Assembly (NCBI GenBank): GCA_945787885.1
Contig: CALZJF010000023.1
Coordinates: 1 to 37,274 of the forward strand
Source: an uncultured Bacteroidales bacterium
GTDB taxonomy: Bacteria; Bacteroidota; Bacteroidia; Bacteroidales; Bacteroidaceae
Direction: 5' to 3'
DNA: 37,274 nucleotides
The notes under the pieces are model-generated. The model worked only from the letters and a program-made list of their open reading frames with translations, did no database searches and was not told the origin of the DNA. Positions 15,992 through 25,027 of this stretch are shown here, in pieces (position 1 is the first letter of the stretch; each line of letters starts with the position of its first letter). The position numbers and the translations under genes were made by a program.

Positions 15992-16961
15992 GGATGTTCC
16001 CGACATCGACCTCGCGCTGATTTACCGTGCGATGGCTACCCATAGGCGGCAGATACTCTGGTGTCTGTCGCTCGCTTTGGCGTGCGGCATTGTCTTCAGC
16101 CTGTTTTCTGACCGCTCCTATCATAGCCGCACCAGCGTGAAGCTCATCCACGACACGTATTCTTCCGAAGGTCTGAAAAGCATGGGCGTTCGGTTAGGCA
16201 TCAACGTGGGCCGACTGAAAAACCTCGATGCCTATTATGCCCTGCTTTTTCCCGAACTGATGCGCGACAGCCGTCTGATAGGCCATGCCCTGTTCACCCC
16301 CGTCACCACTTGTCAAGGCGAAAAGTTGCTGTTCGGCGAATTTCTCCGCCGCAACCACACCCCCCTGCAGCCCTCCGACCGCAATCTGCAGCGTCCGTCG
16401 GCCACGCTCGACAGCCTGCTGCGCGAGGGCAGAGACTATATTAGAATGCGCGCCGACCACCGCAAGGAGAGCGTCTTGGTAGATGTACGCAGCTCCGACC
16501 CCATAGTGAGCCAGCAAGTGTGCCAAAGCATCAGCGACTATCTGCAGGAGTTCATCCGCGACTATCGCCTCTCGAAGCAGCGCAGCGAGGTAGAGCACTT
16601 CAGGCAAGTGCTGAAGGAGCATAAAGCCAAGATGGAAGCTGCCGAGCGAGCCTACGTGGCATACTGTGATAGCCATTGGGGGCAGCAGTCGCCCTCTTCG
16701 CAAGCCCAGGCAGCAAAGTTGGCGGCAGAATTGCAGAATGCCCGGCATCTGTATGAAGGCGTGAAAGTGGAGTGCCAAGTGTCAGAGTATCGCCTTCACG
16801 ACATGACGCCTGGATTTATCGTCTTGGAAAGTCCCGCCGTCGCCAATCGCAAGACGGGCATCGACCGCGTGTTTTTCTGCTGCACATTCGTGGTGCTCGG
16901 TCTGCTTTTTAGTATCATTTATTATATACGGCGTGAGCTGTGGGCACAAATCATACGATGA
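15966..16961 (+). CDS. Wzz-type polysaccharide chain-length determinant (second paralogue)
   Basis: A 331-aa protein of the same topology as its upstream neighbour: membrane helix at about 30-47, periplasmic coiled-coil region (about 195-275, with RSEVEHFRQVLKEHKAKMEAAE), conserved end FIVLESPAVANRKTGIDR and a second helix (about 300-320) with an RREL tail. The upstream paralogue ends AFTVLEIATVPVKPAGPKR in the same way, so the two arose by duplication, though they are now diverged. The ATG at 15966 was preferred over the frame's first ATG at 15915 because the extra 17 residues overlap the membrane helix codons of the previous gene. Its stop overlaps the flippase start (ATGA). Confidence 0.82.
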   Translation: MTRNPRANKDVPDIDLALIYRAMATHRRQILWCLSLALACGIVFSLFSDRSYHSRTSVKLIHDTYSSEGLKSMGVRLGINVGRLKNLDAYYALLFPELMRDSRLIGHALFTPVTTCQGEKLLFGEFLRRNHTPLQPSDRNLQRPSATLDSLLREGRDYIRMRADHRKESVLVDVRSSDPIVSQQVCQSISDYLQEFIRDYRLSKQRSEVEHFRQVLKEHKAKMEAAERAYVAYCDSHWGQQSPSSQAQAAKLAAELQNARHLYEGVKVECQVSEYRLHDMTPGFIVLESPAVANRKTGIDRVFFCCTFVVLGLLFSIIYYIRRELWAQIIR

Positions 16962-18280
16962 AACTTTCTGATAATCGCAAAAATATCCTCCAGAATCTCG
17001 GGTGGAGCGTCGTAGGCAAGCTGACGACCCTCGGAGGCAGTCTGCTCGTGGGTCTCATCGTGGCGCGCTATCTCGGTCCCGAGCGTTACGGCCTGATGAA
17101 TTATGTCATCAGCATCGTCTTCCTCTTCCAGACCCTCTCCGTCTTCGGACTCGACCAAATAGAAGTGCGCGAGGAAGCCCGTCATCCGCAGGAATGCCCG
17201 AAAATCATAGGTACGGCCTTTGCCATACGCCTCGTGCTCGCCCTCATTGCCATGACTCTCGTGGCAGGATGGGCGTGGGCGTTTGAAGAAGACGCCTACG
17301 TTTCTGCCATGATATGCCTCTATGCGCTGACGATACTGTGCAGCACGCTGAACGTCATCCGCAACTATTTCATGGCCATCGTCCAGAACAAGTATGTGGT
17401 GAAATCAGAAATCGCCCGTACGCTGCTGGGCATGAGCCTCAAAATCTGTCTGTATTTTGCCCATGCCAGCCTGACCTGGTTCATCGCCGCCTGTGCGTTC
17501 GACTTTGTCCTGCTTGCCACGGGCTATGTCATGGCGTATCGTCGTCGCGTAGGTCCGATAAGCAGTTGGAGCTACGATGCCAAATGGCGCCGACTGTTGC
17601 TGCGTGAATCGTTGCCCCTGATGCTCACGACGGCAGCCGTCATCGTCTATCAGCGTATCGATCAGGTGATGATAGGCCGTATGGTGAGCAAGGAGTCAGT
17701 GGGCTATTTCAGCACGGCCAGCCGTTTTGTGGAAGTGCTGGTCTATATCCCCATGATGCTCGCCCAGACCATATCCCCCGTCCTGACCCGCATCCGCACC
17801 ACGAACCGCGCAGTCTATGCAGAGCGCGCGCAGACATTTATGAACATCAGCTTATGGCTAAGTCTGGGAGCGGGAGCCGTGACCTCGATGCTGAGTTATT
17901 GGATTATCTCCATCCTGCTTGGGCCCGCCTACCTTCCCGCAGTGGCCGTACTGCAAATCATGGCATTCAAGGCTGCAAGCGTCGCCTTGTCGAACACCGC
18001 CGGCACGATGCTCGTCGTCGAAGGTCTGCAGCGTTGGGCCATCTTCCGCGACCTCTTGGGGTGCGCCGTCTGCGTTGGGCTCAACTATCTGTTGCTTCCG
18101 CGTTATGGCATTGTGGCAGCAGCCTGTGTGGCCATCATCAGTAATGTCGCCGCCGGCTGGTTGGCCAATCTGCTCATCCCCCCCTATCGCCATCTCTTCC
18201 GGATGCAGACGCGAGCCTTGCTCTTTGGCTGGAAGTCGCTCTTCAGATTGTCAGAACTGAAGGGGACTGCGCAGGAATAA
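16958..18280 (+). CDS. Polysaccharide flippase, Wzx-type
   Basis: A 440-aa integral membrane protein of the MOP/PST superfamily. It starts with KNILQNLGWSVVGKLTTLGGSLLVGLIVARYLGPERYGLMNYV, the characteristic N-terminal signature, and continues with about 12 predicted hydrophobic helices, including the QRIDQVMIGRMVSKESVGYFSTASRFVE segment typical of oligosaccharide flippases. It is expected to flip the lipid-linked repeat unit across the inner membrane. The ATG at 16958 overlaps the stop of the preceding gene by 4 bases (ATGA), indicating translational coupling; the in-frame ATG at 16940 is less likely. Confidence 0.88.
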   Translation: MKLSDNRKNILQNLGWSVVGKLTTLGGSLLVGLIVARYLGPERYGLMNYVISIVFLFQTLSVFGLDQIEVREEARHPQECPKIIGTAFAIRLVLALIAMTLVAGWAWAFEEDAYVSAMICLYALTILCSTLNVIRNYFMAIVQNKYVVKSEIARTLLGMSLKICLYFAHASLTWFIAACAFDFVLLATGYVMAYRRRVGPISSWSYDAKWRRLLLRESLPLMLTTAAVIVYQRIDQVMIGRMVSKESVGYFSTASRFVEVLVYIPMMLAQTISPVLTRIRTTNRAVYAERAQTFMNISLWLSLGAGAVTSMLSYWIISILLGPAYLPAVAVLQIMAFKAASVALSNTAGTMLVVEGLQRWAIFRDLLGCAVCVGLNYLLLPRYGIVAAACVAIISNVAAGWLANLLIPPYRHLFRMQTRALLFGWKSLFRLSELKGTAQE

Positions 18281-18349
18281 ATCCCCGCGTTTGCACCCCG
18301 GCGCAGCCCCCCATTGCAATCTCCCTCTCCCATTGATAGAACACCCCTT

Positions 18350-19609
18350 ATGTTTGTAATCCCATTTCTGTGGTTCACACTCCTGACGGTACTCCTTTGG
18401 CGAAAGCACCAAGGAGCAGACATCAGCGTCTATATGAGTGCGCTCTATGCCTTTACCTCTTTCTTGGCCATCGTGATTGTGGCAGGCGATATGATGGGCG
18501 AGGGCGGCATCCTGTTCTATAACGAGGATGCAGAGTTTGGCGTGCTGCCAACATTGGTTTACTGCATCTTCCTGACATTGACCATAGTGCCCTTCCATCT
18601 TGTCTATGTGCGCGAGATAAAGCGTATCACGTGCCATTCGCCCCTCTTCATAGATGTGCTGAGTCTGTTCTTGGTAGTTGAGAGCTTGGTGAACCTCTAT
18701 TTGGTGGCAGACTCCACGCTCGACATCCTTTCGGGCGACTTGGCCGCCATTCGCCGTAGCGTCTATGCAGGCGATGAGACCCCCGCACAGATTAAGGCGG
18801 AGTCGATGGGCTATATCTTCCGCTTGCTCACGTATTTCAACGTCTCCACCCTGCTGTGTCTGCCCATATTGGGCTACAACCTCTGTTTCCGGCAGAAACC
18901 CTGGTGGTGGAATCTGATGCTCTTCTTTGCCAGCATGAGTTTGCCCGTGGCAGGCATTCAGAGTGCAGACCGCACAGACTTCGTGTTTTGGGGCATGATG
19001 CTGCTCTATTGCTTCGTCTTCTTTTGGCCGCAATCAGGGAAAAAACTGCGCCGCAATGCCATACTATCCCTGCTGCCAGTGGTCGTGGCAGGCGTGGTCT
19101 ATGTGGCCGCGGTCAGCCAGTCGCGCTTTGAAGACCAGAACGGCGGAGCCGCAGGCCGCAATATTCAGTATGCCGGGCAGGGCTATGTGAATTTCTGCTA
19201 TTTCTGGAAATTTGCCAATTACGATGAAGTGGCCTTGGAGCGCGTCTTTCCTGCATACAGCCATTTTGTGAAGAAGATAGATTCCAATGCCAAACGTCGT
19301 GAGGAGCGTTCCGGGCGTCAGGGGTTCTTCATCAGTGTCTTTGCCTCGCTCGTAGGCGACCTTATGCTTGACCTCTCTCCTGTGGGCATGATGGTGTGGG
19401 TGGTCTGCTTCACCCTCATAGGCCTGCTGCTGATACGCTCGTCGCATCGCACACAATATGACCTCTCTGAGGTCCTGCTTCTTTTCGTCATGGCTTGCAT
19501 CCCCCTCTTTGGCATTTTCTACTATCGTTTCGCAGGCTTCTTCTATTCCATCATGGTGCTGATAGCCCTGCTGGTATATTTCAGCGCAAAGTTCCGGATT
19601 CGGCTGTAG
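18350..19609 (+). CDS. Polysaccharide polymerase, Wzy-type
   Basis: A 419-aa very hydrophobic protein with about 10-12 membrane helices and a long extracytoplasmic loop between roughly residues 270 and 330 (SRFEDQNGGAAGRN to NAKRREERSGRQ), as in O-antigen/oligosaccharide repeat-unit polymerases (EpsG or Wzy group). Such proteins diverge strongly in sequence, so the call rests on topology and on its place behind a flippase and two Wzz proteins. The ATG at 18350 was chosen because MFVIPFLWF begins the first helix; 12 more codons upstream are possible. No terminator was seen between it and the tmRNA promoter. Confidence 0.75.
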   Translation: MFVIPFLWFTLLTVLLWRKHQGADISVYMSALYAFTSFLAIVIVAGDMMGEGGILFYNEDAEFGVLPTLVYCIFLTLTIVPFHLVYVREIKRITCHSPLFIDVLSLFLVVESLVNLYLVADSTLDILSGDLAAIRRSVYAGDETPAQIKAESMGYIFRLLTYFNVSTLLCLPILGYNLCFRQKPWWWNLMLFFASMSLPVAGIQSADRTDFVFWGMMLLYCFVFFWPQSGKKLRRNAILSLLPVVVAGVVYVAAVSQSRFEDQNGGAAGRNIQYAGQGYVNFCYFWKFANYDEVALERVFPAYSHFVKKIDSNAKRREERSGRQGFFISVFASLVGDLMLDLSPVGMMVWVVCFTLIGLLLIRSSHRTQYDLSEVLLLFVMACIPLFGIFYYRFAGFFYSIMVLIALLVYFSAKFRIRL

Positions 19610-19706
19610 AGCCTTTCCGTATCAGCATGAAAATGGCAAAAGCTATCGTGGAAGTGTGAAATAACCGCAAAATAGCGCGTGGAACAGCAATTTTGAGAGT
19701 AGTAAG

Positions 19707-19738
19707 TTTTGGCAATCTGCCGGAAAGACGTAAATTTG
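19707..19738 (+). promoter_or_regulatory. Promoter of the tmRNA gene
   Basis: TTTTG (19707-19711), 19 bp, then TAAATTTG (19731-19738), an exact Bacteroidetes consensus promoter. The mature tmRNA begins about 33 bp past the expected start, so a short 5' leader is processed off. Confidence 0.8.
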
Positions 19739-19775
19739 CAGCCACAATCAGCGTTATCAGACGTTCCTTCGATAC

Positions 19776-20182
19776 GGGCCTGACTGGATTTGACAGCGGG
19801 ACGAGATGGTACGTAAGCATGCGGTGAGCCTGCAGGTGGTCACCTTAATCACGGCCTGCGACAATTTATCTGGCGAAAATTCTTACGCTCTCGCTGCCTA
19901 ATCGAAGTATAGTAGATTGGCTTTATTCCTGCGCAAGGCGCGGGAACGAGACATCACCCAAGAGCCGTTTTCCCCGAGGCTTCTTGATTAGCGTGGTGCG
20001 GCATATCGGAGATAGTCGGCGGTAGCCTCGTGCCGCAGATGAAGTTTGTAGAGGATACGGCAATCGTCACGGATGTTCTCGCCTCAGACTTCTGCCCGAC
20101 AATTTCCAATAGAGAACTAAGCATGTAGAAAGCGTATGATTTCCCCGTTTGGACGAGGGTTCGATCCCCTCCAGGTCCACCT
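19776..20182 (+). ncRNA. ssrA: Transfer-messenger RNA (tmRNA)
   Basis: About 407 nt. The 5' acceptor strand GGGCCTG (19776-19782) pairs with CAGGTCC (20173-20179), followed by the discriminator A and CC; the last A of CCA is not encoded. The 5' end continues ACTGGATTTGACAGCGGGACGAGATGG, the conserved tmRNA beginning, and the 3' end has the T-arm GGTTCGATCCCC. The tag frame at 19872-19901 reads Gly-Glu-Asn-Ser-Tyr-Ala-Leu-Ala-Ala-stop, matching the Bacteroidetes pattern that starts with Gly and ends YALAA. The RNA rescues stalled ribosomes with SmpB (not encoded here) and marks products for proteolysis. Confidence 0.97.
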
Positions 20183-20191
20183 TTGCTAAGG

Positions 20192-20236
20192 CATCGCTGC
20201 TCCCCTGTGAAATTAGGGAGGCAGCGATGCTTTTGT
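20192..20236 (+). terminator. tmRNA terminator
   Basis: GCATCGCTGCTCCC (20192-20205) pairs with GGGAGGCAGCGATGC (20217-20231, one bulge) and is followed by TTTTG. It lies 10 bp after the tmRNA 3' end. Confidence 0.85.
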
Positions 20237-20332
20237 ATGCTGCCGTGCATCGAGTTGTCCTTGCTTCGTCCCCGCACGGTGGGAGATTCCTGATAATCCA
20301 TGACTCTGATTGATACCGACGGGCATACACAT

Positions 20333-20354
20333 TATATATATACGCGCGCGCGTG
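20333..20354. repeat. Alternating TA/CG tract (Z-DNA-prone)
   Basis: TATATATATA is directly followed by CGCGCGCGCGTG, giving about 22 bases of strict pyrimidine-purine alternation. It lies between the tmRNA terminator and the gyrA promoter. Confidence 0.6.
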
Positions 20355-20473
20355 AGAAAAAAGGCGAGATGGAGGAAACGCGATAAAAGTACTGCAAAGG
20401 TGAAGAAAATGGCTCAGAACGCGCGAAAATGCCCTTTTACGAGGTCTTGGCATTTATATTTTTTCAAAAAATC

Positions 20474-20504
20474 TTGTATCATCCTCCAAAAGGGCTTAAT
20501 TTTG
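20474..20504 (+). promoter_or_regulatory. Promoter of gyrA
   Basis: TTG (20474-20476), 20 bp, then TAATTTTG (20497-20504). The predicted start near 20511 leaves a leader of about 270 nt before gyrA. Confidence 0.6.
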
Positions 20505-20648
20505 CAGAATAAAGGCAAGTAAAACGAATGACTTTGCCCAACGAACCATGCCGTTTGAATGCTGCGTTGCCACTTTGGCAGAAGGCTTGCCTGTGCAACG
20601 AAGTAAGCGGAAGGCGTCAGACAAAGGATATCCAAACATAAAAAATAG

Positions 20649-20759
20649 AGTGGGGCGTTATAGCATCCCCACTGCCCAACCACGTTCAGGGTAGCTCGGG
20701 GCTGGCTTCAGGCAGGCGATGTAGTCTTGCAGAAAGCCTCTCCCCGAAAAGCTCCCGAG
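20649..20759 (+). promoter_or_regulatory. Structured 5' leader of gyrA
   Basis: AGTGGGG (20649-20655) pairs with CCCCACT (20667-20673). Downstream, CGGGG (20697-20701) plus AGGC (20710-20713) can pair with GCCT (20736-20739) plus CCCCG (20742-20746), while CTCGGG (20695-20700) can alternatively pair with CCCGAG (20754-20759). The two pairings exclude each other, and the second ends 20 bp before the start codon. No known riboswitch was recognised. Confidence 0.35.
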
Positions 20760-20779
20760 GTACAATACTAACTGTAAAG

Positions 20780-23386
20780 ATGATACAGGACACAGACAAG
20801 ATTAAGCATGTGAACATTGAGGACGAGATGAAATCGTCCTACATCGACTATTCGATGAGCGTCATCGTGAGCCGTGCGCTCCCTGATGTGCGCGATGGCT
20901 TCAAACCCGTACATCGCCGCATACTCTATGGTATGTGGGATATGGGTATTACGCATGAGAAAGCTACCAAGAAATCAGCGGCCGTAGTGGGCGAAGTGCT
21001 CGGAAAATACCATCCCCACGGCGACAGCTCTGTATATGGTGCACTGGTACGTATGGCCCAGCCTTGGGCAATGCGCTATCCCCTCGTCATTGGTCAGGGT
21101 AACTTCGGTTCGATGGACGGCGACGGTGCGGCTGCCATGCGTTATACGGAGGCAAAGCTCTCCATCATGGGAGAGATGATGATGCAAGACATCGAGAAGG
21201 AGACGGTGGATATGGTGCCGAACTACGACAACTCGCGCACCGAGCCCAGTGTTCTGCCCACGTGCATTCCGTCGTTCCTCGTCAATGGTGCTACGGGTAT
21301 TGCCGTCGGTATGGCAACCAATGTCCCGACGCATAACATCAGCGAGGTCATCGATGGAGCTATTGCCTATATTGACAATCCTGACATCGATTTGGACGGA
21401 CTGATGCAGTACGTCAAAGGTCCTGACTTCCCCACAGGTGGCTATATCATGGGAACGGAAGGCATCAGAAGTGCCTACGAGACGGGACGCGGACGCATTA
21501 TCATGCGTGCCAAGGCAGAGATTGAAACAGGACCGCTTCACGATAAGGTAGTCATTCGCGAGGTTCCCTATGGCACGAATACTGCCGAACTCTGTTCGCA
21601 CATAGGACAACTCTCTAAGGAAGGAAAGATAGACGGCATCACGAACGTCAACGATGAGTCTGACCGTGAGGGTATGCGCATTGTAGTCGATGTGCGCCGT
21701 GGTCAGAATGCCAATGTTGTGCTGAATAAGCTCTTCAAACTCACTGCACTTCAGGCATCCTTCGCTGTCAATACGATTGCCCTCGTGCCCATTCCTGGCA
21801 CGTCGCCCGTGAAAATGCGTCCTGCACTGCTTACGCTGAAAGACTGCATTCGCTATTTTGTGGAGCATCGTCATGATGTAGTTATCCGCCGTACAGAATA
21901 CGATAAGCGCAAGGCTGAGGAACGCGCCCATCTGCTTGAAGCCCTGATTGTGGCTTCTGACAATATCGATGAGGTGGTACGCATCATCCGTTCGAGCGAG
22001 ACTCCTGCTGTTTCCATCACGCGGTTGCAGGAGCGTTTCGGCTTCGACGATGTGCAGGCGCGCTATGTCGTTGAGATGCGTCTCCGGCAGCTCACCGCAC
22101 TGCAGCAGCAGGAGCTCCATACGGAATATGCCGAGCTGGAGCAGAAGATTGCCTACTATACCCAGATTCTGTCTGACCCCGAGCTTTGTAAAAAGGTGAT
22201 GAAGGACGAACTCGCCGAGGTAAAGGAGAAATACGGCGATGCCCGTCGTACGGAAATCCTGCAGGGAGGCATCAACTTCAATGCCGAAGACTTCTATGCC
22301 GACGACGATGTCGTCATCACCCTTAGCCACATGGGCTATATCAAGCGCACGAATTTGGATGAGTTCAAGGCGCAAGGTCGTGGCGGCGTAGGCAGCAAGG
22401 GCGGTAGCACACGCGATAGCGACTTTATCGAGGCCATCTACCAGGCTTCAATGCACAATACGATGCTCTTCTTCACGGATAAGGGACGTTGCTATTGGCT
22501 TCGCGTCTATGAAATTGAAGAGGGCGGTCGCACGGCGAAGGGACGCGCTATTCAGAATATGCTCAATATTGAGCCCGATGACCGCGTGAATGCCTGCCTC
22601 TACATTAAGGACCTGAAGAATGCCGATTTCTGCAGTACGCACTATGTAGTGTTTGCTACGGAGCGCGGTATCGTCAAGAAGACCTGCCTCACGGAGTATA
22701 GTCGTCCGAGAATGAACGGTGTGAATGCCATCAATATCAATGAAGACGACCGCCTTGTCAGTGTAGTCCTGACGAATGGTAACGACGAGATTCTGATGGC
22801 AAATCGTGGTGGACGTGCCATTCGTTTCCCCGAAAGTGCCATCCGCCCGATGGGACGCACTGCCACGGGTGTACGCGGCATGGTGCTTGATGGGCCTGAA
22901 GATGCCATCGTAGGAATGGTGGCCATTAACGATCCTGAAAAGGAGACGGTGCTCGTTGTCAGCGAGAATGGTTTCGGAAAGCGTTCTGTAGTGGAAGACT
23001 ATCGTCGTACCGGACGCTCTGCAAAGGGTGTCAAGACGCTGAACATCACGGACAAGACGGGAGCTGTCATCGCTATAAAGTGTGTGAAGGAGGATGAAGA
23101 CCTCATGATAATCAATCGTAGCGGCATCACCCTTCGTCTCCATGTCACTGACATCCGCCAGTGCGGACGTGCCACGCAGGGTGTGAAACTCATCAATCTT
23201 ACTAAGCGCAACGATGCCATATCCAGTGTATGCCTCGTGCCTGCCGACGATGAAGAGGAAACGCTTGATGAGAGTCTGACGGAGACTCTCTCTGAGACTA
23301 CCGCCGAAACGCCTGAAACATCAGAAAACATTGATTCTGAAGTGCAGGAAAACGTTGGAACGGACGAAGGCACTGATGTGGAATAA
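20780..23386 (+). CDS. gyrA: DNA gyrase subunit A
   Basis: An 868-aa topoisomerase subunit that cuts and rejoins DNA; with GyrB it introduces negative supercoils. The N-terminal domain shows the CAP-like fold region with HPHGDSSVYG (78-87) and the catalytic Tyr122 in AAMRYTE. Numbering coincides with E. coli: Ser83 is present and position 87 is Gly. The GyrA-box-type motif QGRGGVG (around 535-541) starts the C-terminal beta-pinwheel, which supports gyrase rather than topoisomerase IV. The protein ends with a long acidic Glu/Thr/Ser-rich tail (from about 825). Length is complete. A TPR gene follows after 55 bp. Confidence 0.95.
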   Translation: MIQDTDKIKHVNIEDEMKSSYIDYSMSVIVSRALPDVRDGFKPVHRRILYGMWDMGITHEKATKKSAAVVGEVLGKYHPHGDSSVYGALVRMAQPWAMRYPLVIGQGNFGSMDGDGAAAMRYTEAKLSIMGEMMMQDIEKETVDMVPNYDNSRTEPSVLPTCIPSFLVNGATGIAVGMATNVPTHNISEVIDGAIAYIDNPDIDLDGLMQYVKGPDFPTGGYIMGTEGIRSAYETGRGRIIMRAKAEIETGPLHDKVVIREVPYGTNTAELCSHIGQLSKEGKIDGITNVNDESDREGMRIVVDVRRGQNANVVLNKLFKLTALQASFAVNTIALVPIPGTSPVKMRPALLTLKDCIRYFVEHRHDVVIRRTEYDKRKAEERAHLLEALIVASDNIDEVVRIIRSSETPAVSITRLQERFGFDDVQARYVVEMRLRQLTALQQQELHTEYAELEQKIAYYTQILSDPELCKKVMKDELAEVKEKYGDARRTEILQGGINFNAEDFYADDDVVITLSHMGYIKRTNLDEFKAQGRGGVGSKGGSTRDSDFIEAIYQASMHNTMLFFTDKGRCYWLRVYEIEEGGRTAKGRAIQNMLNIEPDDRVNACLYIKDLKNADFCSTHYVVFATERGIVKKTCLTEYSRPRMNGVNAININEDDRLVSVVLTNGNDEILMANRGGRAIRFPESAIRPMGRTATGVRGMVLDGPEDAIVGMVAINDPEKETVLVVSENGFGKRSVVEDYRRTGRSAKGVKTLNITDKTGAVIAIKCVKEDEDLMIINRSGITLRLHVTDIRQCGRATQGVKLINLTKRNDAISSVCLVPADDEEETLDESLTETLSETTAETPETSENIDSEVQENVGTDEGTDVE

Positions 23387-23441
23387 CTATCTGAAACAGA
23401 CTAATTACCTGATATAGAATAACTCATTAAATTTATTATCT

Positions 23442-24761
23442 ATGAAGAAAATCTTTTCTTTAGCCATTTTCTCCCTCTTTGCCGCTGCTGGCATGGCCCA
23501 GAGCGCAAAGGCGCAGTTGAAGATGGATGAGGGCAAGTTTGCTGAAGCCCTCCAGATTGTTCAGGAAGCCATCGTTGACAACGATGCTGCCGTGAAGGAA
23601 GCTACCGAAAAGGCTCAGGCCAAGGGCAAGCCCGTCGTGCTCGACAAGCAGCACCAGAAGTATGCAGCCCTCTACAATCAGGGTGCTACCTGCTATGCTC
23701 AGATTTTTAACCCCGAGCTCATGAAGGCTGCCAATCAGCAGCCGCTCGATACGATGCTCTTCGTACAGTCGCTCGACAATATGATTGACTTTTACACCAA
23801 GAGCTATACCTACGACAATATGCCTGATGCCAAGGGAAAGGTGAAGGCTAAGTTTAATGCAGACAACCAGCGTTTCGTAGAGAGCTGTCTTGACTACTAT
23901 TTCTATGCTGCTATCTTCCTCAATGAGCGTGGCGATAAGGCGGGTGCCAGCGAGCAGTTCAAGAAGCACATGATGCTCCCTGAGAATCCCATCCTCGCCA
24001 GCAAGAAGGACTCCATTCTTGCAGCCAAGAAGGATAGCTATGAGCAGTGCGCTTACTATAACACTCTCATCAACTACGAGTTGAAGAAGTGGGATGATAT
24101 TCTCGCTACTGTAGATAAGGGCCTGACCAACAAGGAATACAACCACGACCTCTATCTCATCAAGGCTGAGGCTGTGTTGCAGTCGAAGAAGGACACCACT
24201 GCCTATATGGAAGTGCTGAAGGATGCTATCAGCCATGTAGAGAAAAACCAGAGCTTCGCAGAATCGCTGCTCAGCATTTATTACGACCGTAAGGATGCTG
24301 CAGGCGCAGAGGCCACCGTCAACGACTTGCTGGCAAAGAATCCTGAGAGCGTAAGTGCTTGGTATATCAAGGGCTGTATCGGTCTCAACCTCAAGCAGGA
24401 CTATAGCAGTGCCCGCGACTGCTTCGGCAAGGTGCTGGAGAAAGATCCTGAGCATCTGCTCGCTAATGCCAACATGGCTTATGCCTGGATGAATGATGTG
24501 GCTACACGTCGTATGAACGGCGAGTACAAATACATTGACCGCAAGACCGTCACTGGCGAGAAGGCCAAGGCAGAGTACGAGAAGGAACTCGCTGCTGTGC
24601 GTGCTTTCTATGAGAGCGCACGTCCGTATATGGAGAAGGTGCGCGACCTCGCCCCTGACCGCTCTAAGGTATGGGCTCCTGCGCTCCAGCAGATTTATTC
24701 CAACCTCGGCATGGAGGCTGAAGCCAAGCATATGGACGAGGTGATGGAGGCCAATCGCTAA
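23442..24761 (+). CDS. Secreted tetratricopeptide-repeat protein
   Basis: A 439-aa protein with a signal peptide (MKKIFSLAIFSLFAAAGMAQ, cleavage expected after about residue 19). The rest is helical, with TPR-like units, clearest around VNDLLAKNPESVSAWYIKGCIGLNLKQDYSSARDCFGKVLEKDPEHLLANANMAYAW (about 285-345). It probably acts in the periplasm as an adaptor in a protein complex; no specific partner can be inferred. It follows gyrA by 55 bp. The protein encoded next (25028) shares the ending ARPxME...WAPxLxxIYxxLG, so the two are diverged paralogues. The start is set by the signal peptide. Confidence 0.8.
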   Translation: MKKIFSLAIFSLFAAAGMAQSAKAQLKMDEGKFAEALQIVQEAIVDNDAAVKEATEKAQAKGKPVVLDKQHQKYAALYNQGATCYAQIFNPELMKAANQQPLDTMLFVQSLDNMIDFYTKSYTYDNMPDAKGKVKAKFNADNQRFVESCLDYYFYAAIFLNERGDKAGASEQFKKHMMLPENPILASKKDSILAAKKDSYEQCAYYNTLINYELKKWDDILATVDKGLTNKEYNHDLYLIKAEAVLQSKKDTTAYMEVLKDAISHVEKNQSFAESLLSIYYDRKDAAGAEATVNDLLAKNPESVSAWYIKGCIGLNLKQDYSSARDCFGKVLEKDPEHLLANANMAYAWMNDVATRRMNGEYKYIDRKTVTGEKAKAEYEKELAAVRAFYESARPYMEKVRDLAPDRSKVWAPALQQIYSNLGMEAEAKHMDEVMEANR

Positions 24762-25027
24762 TAAGTCAGCCCGATGAACATACGCCCGCACTTTGCCACA
24801 TGGCGCACTATAGGCCAGAGGTCTGTGAGGGGCGAATAGTGACCCATAAGCCAATGCAGGGACGCTGGAAAGCGCCTCTGCATTTGGCACATTTGGGAAA
24901 CTGAACATGGCATGGGGAAGTATATGCCCATGCTCCGAACAATATGGTGTTTGACACAGAAACACATCTTATAAAAGAAGACGAACGTACTCGCAAGTGA
25001 GCTTCTATCTTACAACCTTCTATAGAA
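24762..25027 (+). other. Intergenic stretch with two hairpins between the TPR genes
   Basis: CCAATGCAGGGACGCT (about 24851-24866) can pair with AGCGCCTCTGCATTTGG (24871-24887), and GCATGGG (24910-24916) pairs with CCCATGC (24927-24933). Neither has a T-run. No gene and no clear TAnnTTTG promoter was found. Confidence 0.4.

Noticed and set aside
20975-22375. 466-codon minus-strand frame
   Set aside because: Lies entirely within gyrA, which is certain.
20780-23386. Gyrase change conferring quinolone resistance at position 87
   Set aside because: Ser83 is intact, and Gly at position 87 may be the normal residue in this group; nothing supports a resistance claim.
23460-24965. 501-codon open frame on the minus strand
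   Set aside because: It is antisense to a gene with a signal peptide and TPR motifs; the codon bias of that gene keeps the opposite strand open. Its product has no recognisable features.
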